A stretch of DNA of 64,000 nt from the NCBI GenBank assembly GCA_018907035.1, contig JACCIC010000014.1, forward strand, positions 686,501 through 750,500, in the 5' to 3' direction. Both the position numbers and the translations under genes were made by a program. This DNA is from Sycobia sp. Sy_11 (Eukaryota; Arthropoda; Insecta; Hymenoptera; Epichrysomallidae). Of this stretch, positions 34,930 to 46,979 are shown piece by piece. The stretch's first letter is position 1; the number at the start of each line of letters is the position of its first letter. Below the pieces are notes generated by a model. It was not told where the DNA came from and made no database searches. It saw nothing but the letters and a program-made list of their open reading frames with translations.

Positions 34930-35365
34930 TTGCGATCAGAAATTCGCGAGCCCGATACCCGTCGGTGGCCCGACGGCCGCTCACGGCCCGCCGTCTTCGA
35001 CAATTCGAAGGACAGGGCAAAGAAAACTCAGAAGAAGAAAAACCGCCCTCCGGCCATATCAGTCCTATGTCTGTACCGCTGCCCGTGCGCGAATGAATTG
35101 TCGCCGCTCGGCTGCGTAAAATCCTCGGCCATGCATTTTTCTCGCCCCCACCCCCTCTCCCTCGACCGGTCCCGTGCGAATGAGAAACTGGATCGAAGCC
35201 AATTGTCCGGCTGAACAACCGGGACTTTATTTCCCGCTCGTTCGAGCCGAGGGCGGAGCCTCCTCCGATATACCGGTTTATATGCACACCGGCCTCCGTC
35301 CACGCCGCGTATAACAAACGAATAATGTAGGGCGCGGAGCGGGGACAGGGGTGAGAGAGAAAGAG

Positions 35366-35405
<40 letters not shown>

Positions 35406-35760
35406 CAGCAGCAGCAAGCCTCCCACAACGTTGTATACACTGACATTATAGCACTGCGGCGGAGGGGGGGGGCAGGCAGTGCCCCGCTTATCTCCTCGAC
35501 GTTTCACCGGCCGATTGACGAATAGGACGTTATATATACACATCTATATCTATCGCCCCTCGCTGTCGCGTCGGCGTCGACAGATCGCGTAGAATGGGGG
35601 TTGGGTCGGGAGGGGGCTTGGACGGGGCGGCAGACTTTAACAGCGGTACCACGGTCGAGCGCATTAACCGGCGAATCGGACGCGCGGATCACGTATAATG
35701 GCCTTCGCGCGGCAAGCGGGGGAGGGGGAGGGGAGGGGAGGAGATGTTTATAACCGACGT
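34930..35760. other. CpG-rich block
   Basis: GC-rich with a GA tract (35354-35400) and a G run (35464-35471). Overlapping open frames lack domains. Confidence 0.45.
35354..35400. repeat. Interrupted (GA)n
   Basis: GA run with AAAG and AGGAG breaks. Confidence 0.9.
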
Positions 35761-35925
35761 CATCGATGACCTAAAATATGCATATAGCCGCAACGAACCG
35801 ATAAGGAAGGATATTGGTGGAGCGGGGGGGGGGTGGAGGAGCGATAGCGTACTCAGCGATCCACCTGTCGTCACACGTGTAGACGAGCCATTTTTGCCGG
35901 GATGTTGAAGTGCCCGTGACGAAGT

Positions 35926-35929
<4 letters not shown>

Positions 35930-35959
<30 letters not shown>
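35930..35959. repeat. (TA)15
   Basis: TA run. Confidence 0.9.
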
Positions 35960-35960
<1 letters not shown>

Positions 35961-35962
<2 letters not shown>

Positions 35963-37770
35963 TATAAATTTTTGCAGATATAACATCTATATAATATATA
36001 CAATATATTTCATAAGCTACCAAATAAAAGCGAAACGAGATATATTAATCGAGTCCTTTAAATTGAACTAATTTTCTAGATCGGTATACGAATTGCACAC
36101 GGAAGCAGAGGTATTTTCTCTTCTTCAATTTTTTTAAATTAAAAAAATATTCACTCGATTTGAGATGATCTTCTTCTTCTACGTGAACTCTTTTCGTATT
36201 GAAGTAAATATTTTCTTTAGTTCAACGGTGACACCATTCTGGGATAGGTGGACATTTTTCACAATGTATACTTTTGCGGTGAATATCTTTCAAAAAAATT
36301 GAACAAGTATACATAGTATAACACAAATTATGAATCTTGCTATACAGGCATGTAAGATATAAATATATATATTAAAATATCGCTATTAACCATGATATAA
36401 ATATAAATACATACATATATAAAAATGATGTCTTCTTTTACAATTTAATGACTTACTTGGCGAATAACTTTGTACTATAGAAGCTTACCCATATACACTA
36501 TTCGGAAAAATATCCGTGGGGAGAAACGGATTTCGAAAAAATGTCCACCAATCAATTCTAGAGCCTGCAAAAACTGTTTTCGCTTCAGTTTAAAAGATTC
36601 ATATACGATTTTTTTGGTTACACGAAATTCTGAGCTTCATAAATATTTCGAGACTCATGAAAGCTTCGTATATACGGATTTTGTATTTAATTCTAGACTT
36701 TTTTGTATCGAAACTGCTCGCTAAGAGCACGAAAGTTCGCAGAACGCTTTTCCAACAACATCTTTGCGATAGGCAATTGAAAAGAAAAATTTGAATTTAC
36801 AAGGTTCAATTTTCGGCCCTGGCATAGCGGACTAATGTTAGGAAATTGCAATATTAAAATTTGCCTTTTTTTCGTAAGTCGTACGTAAAAGTTAGTTTAT
36901 TCCCATATTCGCGAAACCTCTCATATTCTTAAACTAATTCACATCTTACATTTTGCTTTTTTATTGTTCGTTAAAAATGCGGGGACGATATTTACGGCAA
37001 TGTGCAGATTAAAACAGGAAGGGAAACGATGAAGAAATGTGTAGTAGCTATTTATAAAACATATCCAATAAAATATTTATTTTTGTACAATTCTCAAAAA
37101 AAAAAAAATAAATAAATAAAGGATAAGAGAAATTTTTTTCCAAAGATGCACTTGGATGTTCGACATCTTAGCTGATCCCATACCTGGGTAACGGACGAAA
37201 ATTTACATTGCACTGAATTTTTGCAAAAGTACATATCCGATCGAAATGAGCTTATTCCCTGAAAACCAAAAGGTCTCTGAAGTCCTCGTGTACTTCGGAG
37301 CATCGGTGTAGTATCGCTAATCGAATAATCGAAGATCGATTTAATTCGCTCGAAGAAATATCGCAGTGAATACACGCAGACAAACACACGCACGCGCGCG
37401 CGCGCATACATACAAGCGGTGGAATTTCTAATTACGCCTCCCGTGATTATCGGCAGTTGGACTCCGAAAAATCCGCGCTTCGAGCAGCAACGCGACGCGC
37501 GTTAATATTGAGCCTCGGTCGCAGCGATCTATCTTTATTATTATCTTAATCTACATAGAAATGTTCACGTCGTATCGCGACCTACGCGCATCTATCTGTA
37601 AATTTTATAAATATAATTTCCTTAAATCTAAGTCCTGTCCTTCAAGGGAGTATATTATCTTCTGCGATTGGGATTTATTTTTGCTACATTATTTCAGTAC
37701 ATCGTAGATTGCTCTGTGCGGGAGCAACGTTCATTTCATTTACCGACGGCAACGGTAATGCGGGTTTTTG
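35961..37770. other. AT-rich stretch, nothing recognised
   Basis: Single-copy DNA. An A-rich run lies at 37095-37122 and a short CpG-rich piece at 37380-37520. An 84-codon open frame at 36470-36724 has no recognisable motif. Confidence 0.5.
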
Positions 37771-37809
37771 CAGAGAGAGAGAGATAGAGAGATAGAGATA
37801 GAGAGAGAT

Positions 37810-37908
<99 letters not shown>

Positions 37909-37913
37909 TAGAT

Positions 37914-37948
<35 letters not shown>

Positions 37949-37997
37949 TAGAGAGAGAGATAGAGATAGAGAGATAGAGATAGAGAGAGAGAGAGAG
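37771..37997. repeat. 227-bp GA/GATA purine-rich array
   Basis: Dense mix of GA dinucleotides with interspersed GATA (GAGATA, GAGAGATA units). Higher-order repeats are visible: similar GATAGAGATAGAGAGATAGAG blocks occur at both ends. It creates spurious Leu-Ser/Tyr frames on the minus strand. Confidence 0.95.
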
Positions 37998-37999
37998 CA

Positions 38000-39060
38000 T
38001 AAGAAAACTCCAGACCGGAAGAGTCAGCGAAGTTATTATTCATATGTTCTCATGGTGCGACCGTTGCCCAGAACAATAGAATTTGTTACATGCAATGTAT
38101 GAATATGTAAGCAGAGTATTTAACCCAAAAAAAAATTAAGAATTTTACCGACCTCCAAGACTAAATAAGTGAAAAACAAAAGCTGAGAAAAATTAGATGT
38201 AATGCGAAATATAATCAAAATTTGAAAGAAAGAATTGAATGTCTTTTAAAATTTTACATACTGCGACAAAAATTTGATATGGCTTTGTCAGAATTTGACA
38301 TTGAAATCATAAATGTTATTCTGGTGGCTACTAAATTTTACGGCAAAAAATTGAAATAAAATGTCTATATAGCTTTCCGGAAAGTTTTTGTTAGCGAGCG
38401 AGGTTGAAAAAAACCTGGTTCCAAATAAAAAAAAGTACAGGAAATGTTATTCGATGAGGAATATTTTACGCTTATTTTTTTAGATATACGCATTTATAAT
38501 AAACAGAAGAGCTTTCTCTATTGTTATGGAAAAGCTTACCATAGATACAATTTCACATCCTGTAAAATTCGAAATATGACCGTTATGAACAATGTGTTTG
38601 GTTTTTGAATGATCATTCCAATAATTAAGAATTCTAACCATTACATTCTCGGCTTTTTCCTCCACCCAAGCAGTGAAGGTTTTTTATGCCTTGTTTTAAA
38701 TACACGAAATATTTCATTTATATTATTGTTTTATTTCATTTCTTACCATAAGCTTATTTCTCCTTGGATACGAATTATTATTTAAAATAATATATAATCT
38801 TTACATCTTTTTTTCGTTAATAAAATATTGCGTCAATACAATGATATTGTTGCATTATTTAGGCCTGGCCTGAATAATCTACGAAAAATTACCTCAGAAA
38901 GAAAAATCCCCATATTTTGCTTTCTAACATGTGAGACTGCGATAATGGGATCTCGTTACCCGTAGATAACCCGGTATGTATCAAATCTTTCCCGAAGCAC
39001 AGCTCTAGCATCAGCCGTTATAAAATCCTGGCGATTATAGAGCCACACATATAGATACTC
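38000..39060. other. AT-rich stretch, nothing recognised
   Basis: Single-copy AT-rich DNA without repeats or recognisable genes. Confidence 0.55.
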
Positions 39061-39073
39061 ATATGTATATGTC

Positions 39074-39076
<3 letters not shown>

Positions 39077-39121
<45 letters not shown>
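39077..39121. repeat. (TA)22
   Basis: TA run preceded by interrupted ATGTATATGTC units. Confidence 0.95.
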
Positions 39122-39123
<2 letters not shown>

Positions 39124-39391
39124 TAAAGAGCAGCGGAAAAGGCTGCGCGCCAGAGGCCGGATATGTGGAGTAGGGGGTACGGGCTAATCCAGAAACCGCA
39201 GCGTCGGTAAATTGCAGCCGGTAATCTTGTCGACAGCACGGCAGAGGCAGAGAGGTGTATGATGTCCCCCGCACCCGGTCAGCTCTTTGCTCAAAGGAAT
39301 TGCGAGGTTAAGGGGGGGGGGGAGGGGCAGCAGTTGGGTGGTGGACGGGTTCGCGGAGAAAAGTCCCCATGTGCTATCGCATGTATATATC

Positions 39392-39533
<142 letters not shown>

Positions 39534-39537
39534 TCGC

Positions 39538-39541
<4 letters not shown>

Positions 39542-39601
<60 letters not shown>
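39542..39601. repeat. (TA)30
   Basis: Separated from the CA tract by only GCACATCGCGTGC, giving a repeat complex of about 210 nt. Confidence 0.98.
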
Positions 39602-39790
39602 CACGATAGATAGGAACGTTTTCGTGTCGAACAAGCGGGCTCGCGCGTTGCCCCTGCGGATATACAGGGGAAGGGGGATGAGGGACGCATCGCCGTCAGC
39701 CGATCGCGTTCGCCACAAACGGTAGCGGCTCCGGTGTATGAAGGGGGAAAGGTAGAGGAGAGAGCTGAAGTCGTCCACGCGCGTTTATTA

Positions 39791-39799
39791 TTATATATA

Positions 39800-39833
<34 letters not shown>
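39791..39833. repeat. (TA)20 with a CTA break
   Basis: TA run. Confidence 0.9.
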
Positions 39834-39837
<4 letters not shown>

Positions 39838-39839
39838 TA

Positions 39840-40460
39840 TGGCTCGCATATCCAGCCTCCTCCTCCCAACTCCCACGCGCTGCTCTACTGATATACCTGG
39901 TCCGATGCGTGATTAGTGTCCGCGGGGAAATCTAGTCGAACAAGCTGACTCTCCCGCAGTCCTCCCTCCCACACACCCCGATTCCACACCGCAGTCCGAG
40001 AGAGGCGCGCGCGGGGTCCGATCATCCCGTCCTTTTCGACGCGGCGCTCGCTCACTCCTACCCTCGATCGTCTCCGCCGCTGCCGTTTCGTGCTATACAT
40101 CGTGGAGTAGTTCCTCTTACCCCCCCCCCCCTCCCCATCTCCACCTCCGCCGACGTTCTCCAGAATCCCGATAAAATTCATTTGGCGATACAACGGGCGA
40201 GCGACCGACGCTGACGTCGCGCGGCGCGGCGGATCCGCGCGTGTCCCCCCCCCCCCGCCAAACACAACCGTCGCCTAAAACCCGACCGACCCGCTCGACT
40301 AAATGCGCCCTGTCTCTGTTCTCTTTCTCTATCGCCTCCCTCCCCCGTTGGCCATCTTGTATTTCGATATTTTGATATCGCGCCAAAGCTCCACCTACCC
40401 TTCGTAACCCCTCGATTTCTCGACCGAGCGCAGAAAGCAATGTATATCATAGATACAGCC
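39840..40460. other. CpG-rich block with C runs
   Basis: GC-rich, with long C runs near 40121-40132 and 40245-40256 (G-quadruplex potential on the minus strand). Open frames lack domains. Confidence 0.45.
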
Positions 40461-40465
40461 ATCCT

Positions 40466-40491
40466 ATATATATATATATATATATATATAA
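40466..40491. repeat. (TA)13
   Basis: TA run. Confidence 0.9.
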
Positions 40492-40824
40492 CGTACCGCA
40501 CTTGCGGCTGCGGCGACGTGGACGCGTCGGTGGCATATAGTCGATCCGATCGACTATCGAATGAAGGAACGAGGGGTGGATGGGGGAAGCGGCGGGGCCG
40601 AATGAAAAACGGTAACGCTGAGTCAGTTGTTGCCGACGTCGTATTGACAATGTTGAGAGGGCGAGCGAGCGGGCTGGAACGACACGCGATTCCCAGAAAG
40701 AGGAAAATACCGATGGAACGTGCTTCTGTCTCTCTCTCTGTCTCTTTCTCTGTCTTTCACTGTCTTCACCGTAGCTTCCGCATCTTCGATGATCCGACTT
40801 TCCACTTGGGTGGAATCGACGATG

Positions 40825-40828
<4 letters not shown>

Positions 40829-40877
<49 letters not shown>
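40829..40877. repeat. (TA)24
   Basis: TA run. Confidence 0.95.
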
Positions 40878-40879
<2 letters not shown>

Positions 40880-40899
40880 CATATTAGTGGATTTTCGCT

Positions 40900-41640
40900 T
40901 TAGTAGTACGAAACGCTGAGGAACATTGTGTATTCGCGTATATTGTATTTGCGTAGCAATGCAAGGGCGTTTTCCGATCGGACGTCGAGCGGATTTTTCA
41001 CGCGTTAGCGATTCTGCAATATACCAAGCGTTATTTATTAGATAATACTACAATCTCAATATTTGCACGAACCATTCTGCCATATTACATTTTTTACGAT
41101 ATATCTATACTCAAAATTTATTGTTAAGGTATATAACACGAAAATCGGTAAAATTTTCATACGTTAAATCATTATTTTTTCTAAACGATCCTGAATGCTA
41201 GATATTACTGTTGCATCATTAGACCACAGAGAGTAAATTTTCCAAATTAACGGCAAGTGAGAAAAAATGGATCGTCATTAATATTTATGAATTACAAAAT
41301 GTTGAATACTATAGCTGTACCAATAAGACAAAAGAAAGGTAATGATTCGCTACAAAATCAAGCGAATATTCCACCATTGACTGGTTTGGTATTTAATTTT
41401 ATATTAAGTACTTGCTGGTGGTCTTAATTAAGCGGCTTTTCATTGACTCAAATACTATCCGGACGACTTGACGACGGAAATATCAAGTCAGTAGTTATAT
41501 GAACAGCAATGAAAATCCAATGAACACGAGGTTACGTATAGAAAACGTATAGATATGTACAGATCGACCAACTTGGCCTAATATACTGGATGAAACATCG
41601 GGTCACGTCCGCGATATGATCCGTTCTCGACTACGTTCTG
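40900..41640. other. AT-rich stretch, nothing recognised
   Basis: Single-copy DNA. Confidence 0.5.
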
Positions 41641-41695
41641 CAATTCCAGCGCTGGGGATCGAGACACGAATCTAGAGCACGACGACTCCCCCCCC

Positions 41696-41697
<2 letters not shown>

Positions 41698-41735
<38 letters not shown>
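41698..41735. repeat. (CT)18 after a C run
   Basis: Pyrimidine tract (41690-41735). Confidence 0.95.
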
Positions 41736-41737
<2 letters not shown>

Positions 41738-41948
41738 TCCATATATGTATACTTCTATACATATACCTATGAGTAGGTACGTACGCGATCGCGCAAATCC
41801 CGTCAGCGTTGGTGAGGTTCGATCGGTCGACGAGCGCGATTCAATTTCCGCGATTAGTATAAACACGTAGACGTGTAAAACGAGACGTTCACCTGGTTCT
41901 CCAGCGCGGGGACTAATGCCAATCAAATTCAAGAGATCTGCGATGGGA

Positions 41949-41952
<4 letters not shown>

Positions 41953-41991
<39 letters not shown>
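41953..41991. repeat. (TA)19
   Basis: TA run. Confidence 0.95.
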
Positions 41992-41993
<2 letters not shown>

Positions 41994-42990
41994 TGCACGG
42001 TTCGTACAGTCAGCTCGTGCTCGTTAGAGCGGAAAAAGATGCTCACGACTTACGCGAATGCATTGAACTTTTCGCAAGCCTCTTCTCGTCCATCTTACTC
42101 AAGCTCTAGAGACGAAGAGAGAGAGAGGGGGGGGGGGAAATGTCAGTACGGATACTTTTTTGGAAGTTTCGAAGCTTTCAACGGCGGTGGTCCCGGTTAC
42201 TTTTGAGTCACCCTCCATGCGAGTAATCGCGCTTCTGCAACTCTATTCCAAGGAAGCGAAGTCTGTCCAATCTTCGCGCGCGCCAGTTTTCAGCAGCTTA
42301 CGTCTTGCCTGAACTCCAAACGTTCGATTTCCTTTTCCACGCTCCCCCCCCTTTTTTTGTCTTCGACGAGTCACCATACATATGTAGGTATATATATATA
42401 TATATCAGTCATCAGAAGTCGCGGTGTACCTCGGAGACGAAGTAAGTCGTCCACTTGAATCAAGGTAATGATGCATAAATTTGCATTATTTCTGAAACCC
42501 GTTCTTTTTGAAACAATAATGTTATCGACACAGATTGTTCGCACCAGGTAACTCGTGGTACGCGTGCGCGATTAATTTTCTAGGCTCATTTTTGTAAAAT
42601 AGTGGGTTACTATCAGGGTGCGATATAATAAAATTGGCGATTTTTATTTTTACTTGAAACGCAATGAATTTTACAAACGTTCGCGTGCCTTAGTAATGTT
42701 TCTTAAAAAGTAGGTAGTAAGTCGGGAGAATCCCTGACGAATAGCGGTATATAGGGCATCCGCGTGAAGGCCGTCCAGCGACGAACATATGTATGGGGAC
42801 AGGCCTGTGAAATAATTAAGGGACTGAAATACAATACGTTTGTCCTTAGTGCAAATATGAAAACGATGGTTCTATGGCTATAGCGAATGAACGATAATTC
42901 CTGACACTAAAACCGCTGTCAATATTTACCCATTGTTTGCTGAAAAACACATCGTATATCTCCGTCGCTGATTAGCATCCGTATTTGGGC

Positions 42991-43097
42991 ATAAATGGTG
43001 TGTGATTAAATTAATATAAAAAACATTATTATAAAAAGCATTAAATAAATGGTGTGCCATTAAATGAATACAAAAAAATTCATATAAAAAGCATTAA
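42991..43097 (+). repeat. 54-bp tandem duplication
   Basis: ATAAATGGTGTG..ATTAAAT..ATATAAAAAGCATTAA occurs at 42991-43044 and again, slightly diverged, directly after at 43045-43097. A degraded partial third unit may follow. Confidence 0.8.
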
Positions 43098-43581
43098 AAA
43101 ATAATATGAAAAACAAATCATACAAAAAAAATATAATAAGCAAAAGATATATCCAATATGATTATCAGTCTCAGGGATGGAATGTATCTATATATAGTCG
43201 TACAGGAACACCGTGAAAAAAAATAACAAACTCAATGCCGAGAAATGTATAGGGCGCATCTGTCGGTATAGACGAGAAAGAGCTAAGAAGCTGGAGGAAT
43301 TGGTAGCCAGGGGGGGGGGAGGACGAGAAAAGGCGGAAGCGCCGAAAGAAACGGATGAATCGCGCGCGCGAGCGCGCTGGCGCTGCTCAAAGATTGGCAA
43401 TGGATAGGGCACGTGGGTGTGGCCGTGATGGGGGAACTGAGGGAGGGGGGGGGCAAAAAAAAGCATAAATCCAATACAGCGAATTTATATGTACACGGTT
43501 TATCGGTTCAGGGGTAGGGGGTACGGTTGCGGCGCGGCTGCTCGCTTTTCGCCCAACGGTGAAAATTTTTTACCCACACGA

Positions 43582-43584
<3 letters not shown>

Positions 43585-43632
<48 letters not shown>
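43585..43632. repeat. (TA)24
   Basis: TA run. Confidence 0.95.
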
Positions 43633-43635
<3 letters not shown>

Positions 43636-44228
43636 CACAGCGCCTCGATTTTTCCTCCTTTGAGATGCGCCTACTCCCCCCTCCCTTCCACTCCTGCTCC
43701 AGCGGGCCGTTTTCCGCGACGAAATCTGAGATTCCCATCGAGCTTCGATCCTCGGAGTGGCTGGTCTGGAGAGTCTCGGAGAGTCCCCTCCCCACCTCCC
43801 TCATCGTTCCGCTGCCTCTTCGATTCTTCGCCACCTTCGCCCGCCGATACTCGCTCGCGCTCCCTCCTCCGCAGCGTCTCGATGTATCGACCAAACGCCG
43901 GTACCCCGCCCCTTTTCACTTCCGTTGCGCGTTCTCGGTATAAGACGGAGAACTCGCGCCCTCCGACTGCGAGAACACGTGTACGTTTGGGCTGCCGCCA
44001 CTTCTCCCCCCACCCCTTCGCCACCCCCATCCACCACCATTGCGAGTCGCGGAAGCGTTTTAAAGCACGGAGAAAGCATGCGCGCCACGGCAGAGATGAG
44101 AGACCGTCGAGGCTCGGCCAACTTGCAACGCGGGCAAAAGTCGATGGTCTCTATCTGCCTATCTGCCTATCTCTCTCTCTCTCTCTCTCCTTCCCTTTTG
44201 GCCTTTTCAACAAGAATAGAGAATTAAG

Positions 44229-44243
44229 AGAGAGAGAGAGTGA

Positions 44244-44280
<37 letters not shown>
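44229..44280. repeat. (GA)n, paired with (CT)n at 44170-44189
   Basis: GA run with TGAGAGGG break. A CT run 40 nt upstream is complementary. Confidence 0.9.
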
Positions 44281-44283
<3 letters not shown>

Positions 44284-44445
44284 GAGACAGAGTGAAAGAG
44301 GCAAAAGCGCAGTAGCGCACTCGTGCCTTCGCGAATGTCTCCGTTTGCAACTCGATTACCAAACGCATCCATTACGTCTGTGATATGGATTGGTGGGCGG
44401 GGGAAGGGGAGAGTACGCGACGTATCTTGTACAGGGTATTTTGAA

Positions 44446-44474
44446 AAGCCATTCCGCGCGCGGAATGGGCTTTC
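44446..44474. repeat. GC-rich palindrome
   Basis: CCATTCCGCGCGCGGAATGG (44449-44468) is a perfect 20-nt palindrome. Flanking AAAG/GCTTT extends the symmetry with one extra G. Confidence 0.9.
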
Positions 44475-44639
44475 CCGAAGCGTCGTTTAAGGCGAGAGGT
44501 GGGGCTGGGACGGTGGGGGGGGGGCGAGGTTTTAAAATGAAGCACCGTAAATTTTTCCCTTGCCTTCCCTCCTGCTCTCGCGGACGATCTTTTTTTTTTT
44601 AGTCCTAGACGGCGATCGCATCGCAGCATCTGTTAAGAG

Positions 44640-45216
44640 GACATTATTTTTACCGTCTGCCTTGTAGACGAACTTTCGAATTATCTTTTCTTCGTTCTCT
44701 AGTTCTGTTTTTTTTTCCCGATGGCAGCTAAGGGGAAGATATCGAAGGTATAGCAGTTCTGTTTAGTTTTTTTCTTTCCTTCCTCAGGTCTATCTGTCCG
44801 AGTGGCGCGGGGCAACGGGGGGGGGGGGTGGAGGATTGTGTGCTTTGGCAGGGCGCTGAAGTGGGTTAACGGCCACGTAAACAGGGGCCAATCGTGGACT
44901 TAATTCGCGGGTATTTTTTCTTCTTCTTCCGTTGTTACGGAGAGTGCGGGGCAATTAAGGGCGTAACGGACGAGTAATCGAGCTCTCCGAGCTAATCCGT
45001 TCCATTTCCGAGGTGTCGTTCTGTTTTGTTTCTTTTTTACATAATAGACAATATGCGCGTATGCAGAGAATAATGTACTATTTAGAAAACAGTCAAAATG
45101 ATAGAAATAAAAATCATTTAATTTAAAACCATCGTTTTAAATTTTCCCTCCTTCATACAGATATATTTTATATTGGATAATCGCAATATTATCACGAATC
45201 ATTTTCATTGGAATTA
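44640..45216. other. Intronic or upstream stretch, nothing recognised
   Basis: Mixed composition. A G run at 44819-44828 is the only notable sequence. Confidence 0.5.
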
Positions 45217-45393
45217 GATCAGGCAGGCGTTTTGGTAATCAGGATTTTCTTGAATGAACGCATCATTGCGTACAATTTCCAAATTTAGAACATCGGCTAG
45301 AATCGGTCCGCAAACATCATGTCGAATTTCATGTCGCAAACGTAGAAGGATGCGAATTTTTCGGACCATCTCATTATACCTCTTGTAGAAAAA
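45217..45393 (-). pseudogene. Short coding-like remnant, unknown family
   Basis: 59 codons on the minus strand are open between two stops, with balanced, non-repetitive composition: FFYKRYNEMVRKIRILLRLR, then HEIRHDVCGPILADVLNLE, ending IQENPDYQNACLI. It stands out from AT-rich surroundings by its mix of charged and hydrophobic residues, as in a fragment of a transposon or host protein. I do not recognise the family. A chance open frame is possible at this length. Confidence 0.25.
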
Positions 45394-45819
45394 TTACCCG
45401 ACTTGTGATATAAATTTTACAACAGGACGCATAAGATATAAGGAAATCTCACAGAAGATATCGTGATTTATCGTCCAACGATTGTATAATTAGAGTAATA
45501 ATTTTTCGGCAATTTTTATCAGAATTTATTTCTTCTACGCCCTTTACGTGTACACGCGCGCCGGCATACGCATACGCGCACGGGGCCATTTTTACTGAAT
45601 TCTGGTGAATAACTTAAAAAATCTTTATGGGAGATTCTGTTCGTTCGCAATGTCAAAGAATGAGAAAATAGAGTCAGTAACGTGCGACTGTACTTTTTTT
45701 GTAAAAGTTTTTACTTGTAAGTATGCATATCAGAATTTTTCTATTATTTATTACACACTATTCAATTGTTGAAGTATATGCCAACGTGAATACTCTATGT
45801 GAAATAAATATTGATCTAA

Positions 45820-45845
45820 TCTCTCTCTCTCTCTCTCTCTCTCTC
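45820..45845. repeat. (CT)13
   Basis: CT run. Confidence 0.9.
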
Positions 45846-46254
45846 GTTTCTTTAAAAAGCCATCCAATGAATCCATGTATAAGGCTACCAAAATGACTGT
45901 TTACTACTGTGATAGGGCTTTTATCGCAAACATCACCTGCGCGCTGCACCAAAGAGCCTTTCCAATCGCGGATACTCCGGCCTTACCCGTTATCCCTGTA
46001 CGAAGTATCCCCTCCGGGAGAGTTCGCGAATACCGCGGCGGGATCGCTCTTAAAGTTCTATGTATGCGCTGGACCATGCCATCCGCACGCTGTATGCAAC
46101 GGCAAAATGTCCCCATCTCCCTTCTTTTTTTTTTTGACGTGCTATGTAACACGTATACATGCGTATACGCACACACACGCGCGCTCTTTGTCCGCATCAA
46201 GGAGATACCTACCAACACCTTTCTCTCAGTAGCGTCGCGCGATCGTTTTTCCGT

Positions 46255-46316
46255 ACACACACACGCACACACTACACACACACACACACACACACACACG
46301 CACGCGCGCGCGCGGT
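46255..46316. repeat. (CA)n grading into CG alternation
   Basis: CA with CGCA and CTACA breaks, ending ACGCACGCGCGCGCGCG. Confidence 0.9.
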
Positions 46317-46455
46317 CGCGGGATCGACGCAGAGATAGAGGACGCCAGCGATGGAGAAAGAACACATAATCCCATTTTGACGTTATATATACGGAGCATG
46401 CATTCGCCGATGGCGCGGAGTAAAGCGCAACTTGTTCGCTCTCTACCGCCCAGCC

Positions 46456-46465
46456 TCTCTCTCTC

Positions 46466-46511
<46 letters not shown>
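46456..46511. repeat. (CT)n
   Basis: CT run with one CACT break. Part of a CT-CT-GA-CT set with 46750-46771, 46802-46843 and 46892-46915. Confidence 0.95.
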
Positions 46512-46513
<2 letters not shown>

Positions 46514-46748
46514 GTTCCCGATACACTTTTATCCATTCGAGCCGACCGACCGAGGCAGCACGCGACTGTGTCATTGGTATTCCGCGCACGTAAAAGATGG
46601 CTTCCGTTCGCCGGCGCAGCGCGGATAATACCCGCGGAGGAATGGCCCCGGGACTGGCGGGTTGCCTGCGACACCCTCCACCGCGCCCCTACCGCGCCCG
46701 AGGTAGCTAAACCCGCAGGAGCGCTCGCCTCGCGCCCTGAATCCGTCC

Positions 46749-46779
<31 letters not shown>

Positions 46780-46798
46780 GCGCGCGTACCAAGATATA

Positions 46799-46801
<3 letters not shown>

Positions 46802-46843
<42 letters not shown>
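46802..46843. repeat. (GA)20 flanked by (CT)n on both sides
   Basis: CT runs at 46750-46771 and 46892-46915 lie about 30 and 50 nt away, so either could form a hairpin with the GA tract. Confidence 0.95.
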
Positions 46844-46844
<1 letters not shown>

Positions 46845-46979
46845 GTCTCGAGCCTCTTCTCGCGACACTTGTCGCTCCCTAAGCCGGGCTCCTCTCTCTC
46901 TCTCTCTCTCTCTCGTTTATCTCTCTGGCTATACCCGATAAGTGAGGTATATGTATGGATATTTCGAAGAGCGGCGGTG

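Larger units (their letters stand above)
43200..44640. other. CpG-rich, repeat-rich block
   Basis: GC-rich with G runs (43311-43320, 43444-43452, 44513-44524), a TA tract and a GA tract. Long open frames (for example 264 codons at 43489-44283) run through repeats and have no domains. Confidence 0.5.

Noticed and set aside
37684..38043. Leu-Ser-Tyr repeat protein on the minus strand
   Set aside because: Direct translation of the GA/GATA array.
43489..44283. 264-codon open frame on the plus strand
   Set aside because: GC-rich low stop density plus TA and GA repeats; overlapping frames on the other strand are equally long.
45904..46779. 291-codon open frame on the minus strand
   Set aside because: Built on GA/CT and CA repeats; no recognisable domain and no splice or start context.
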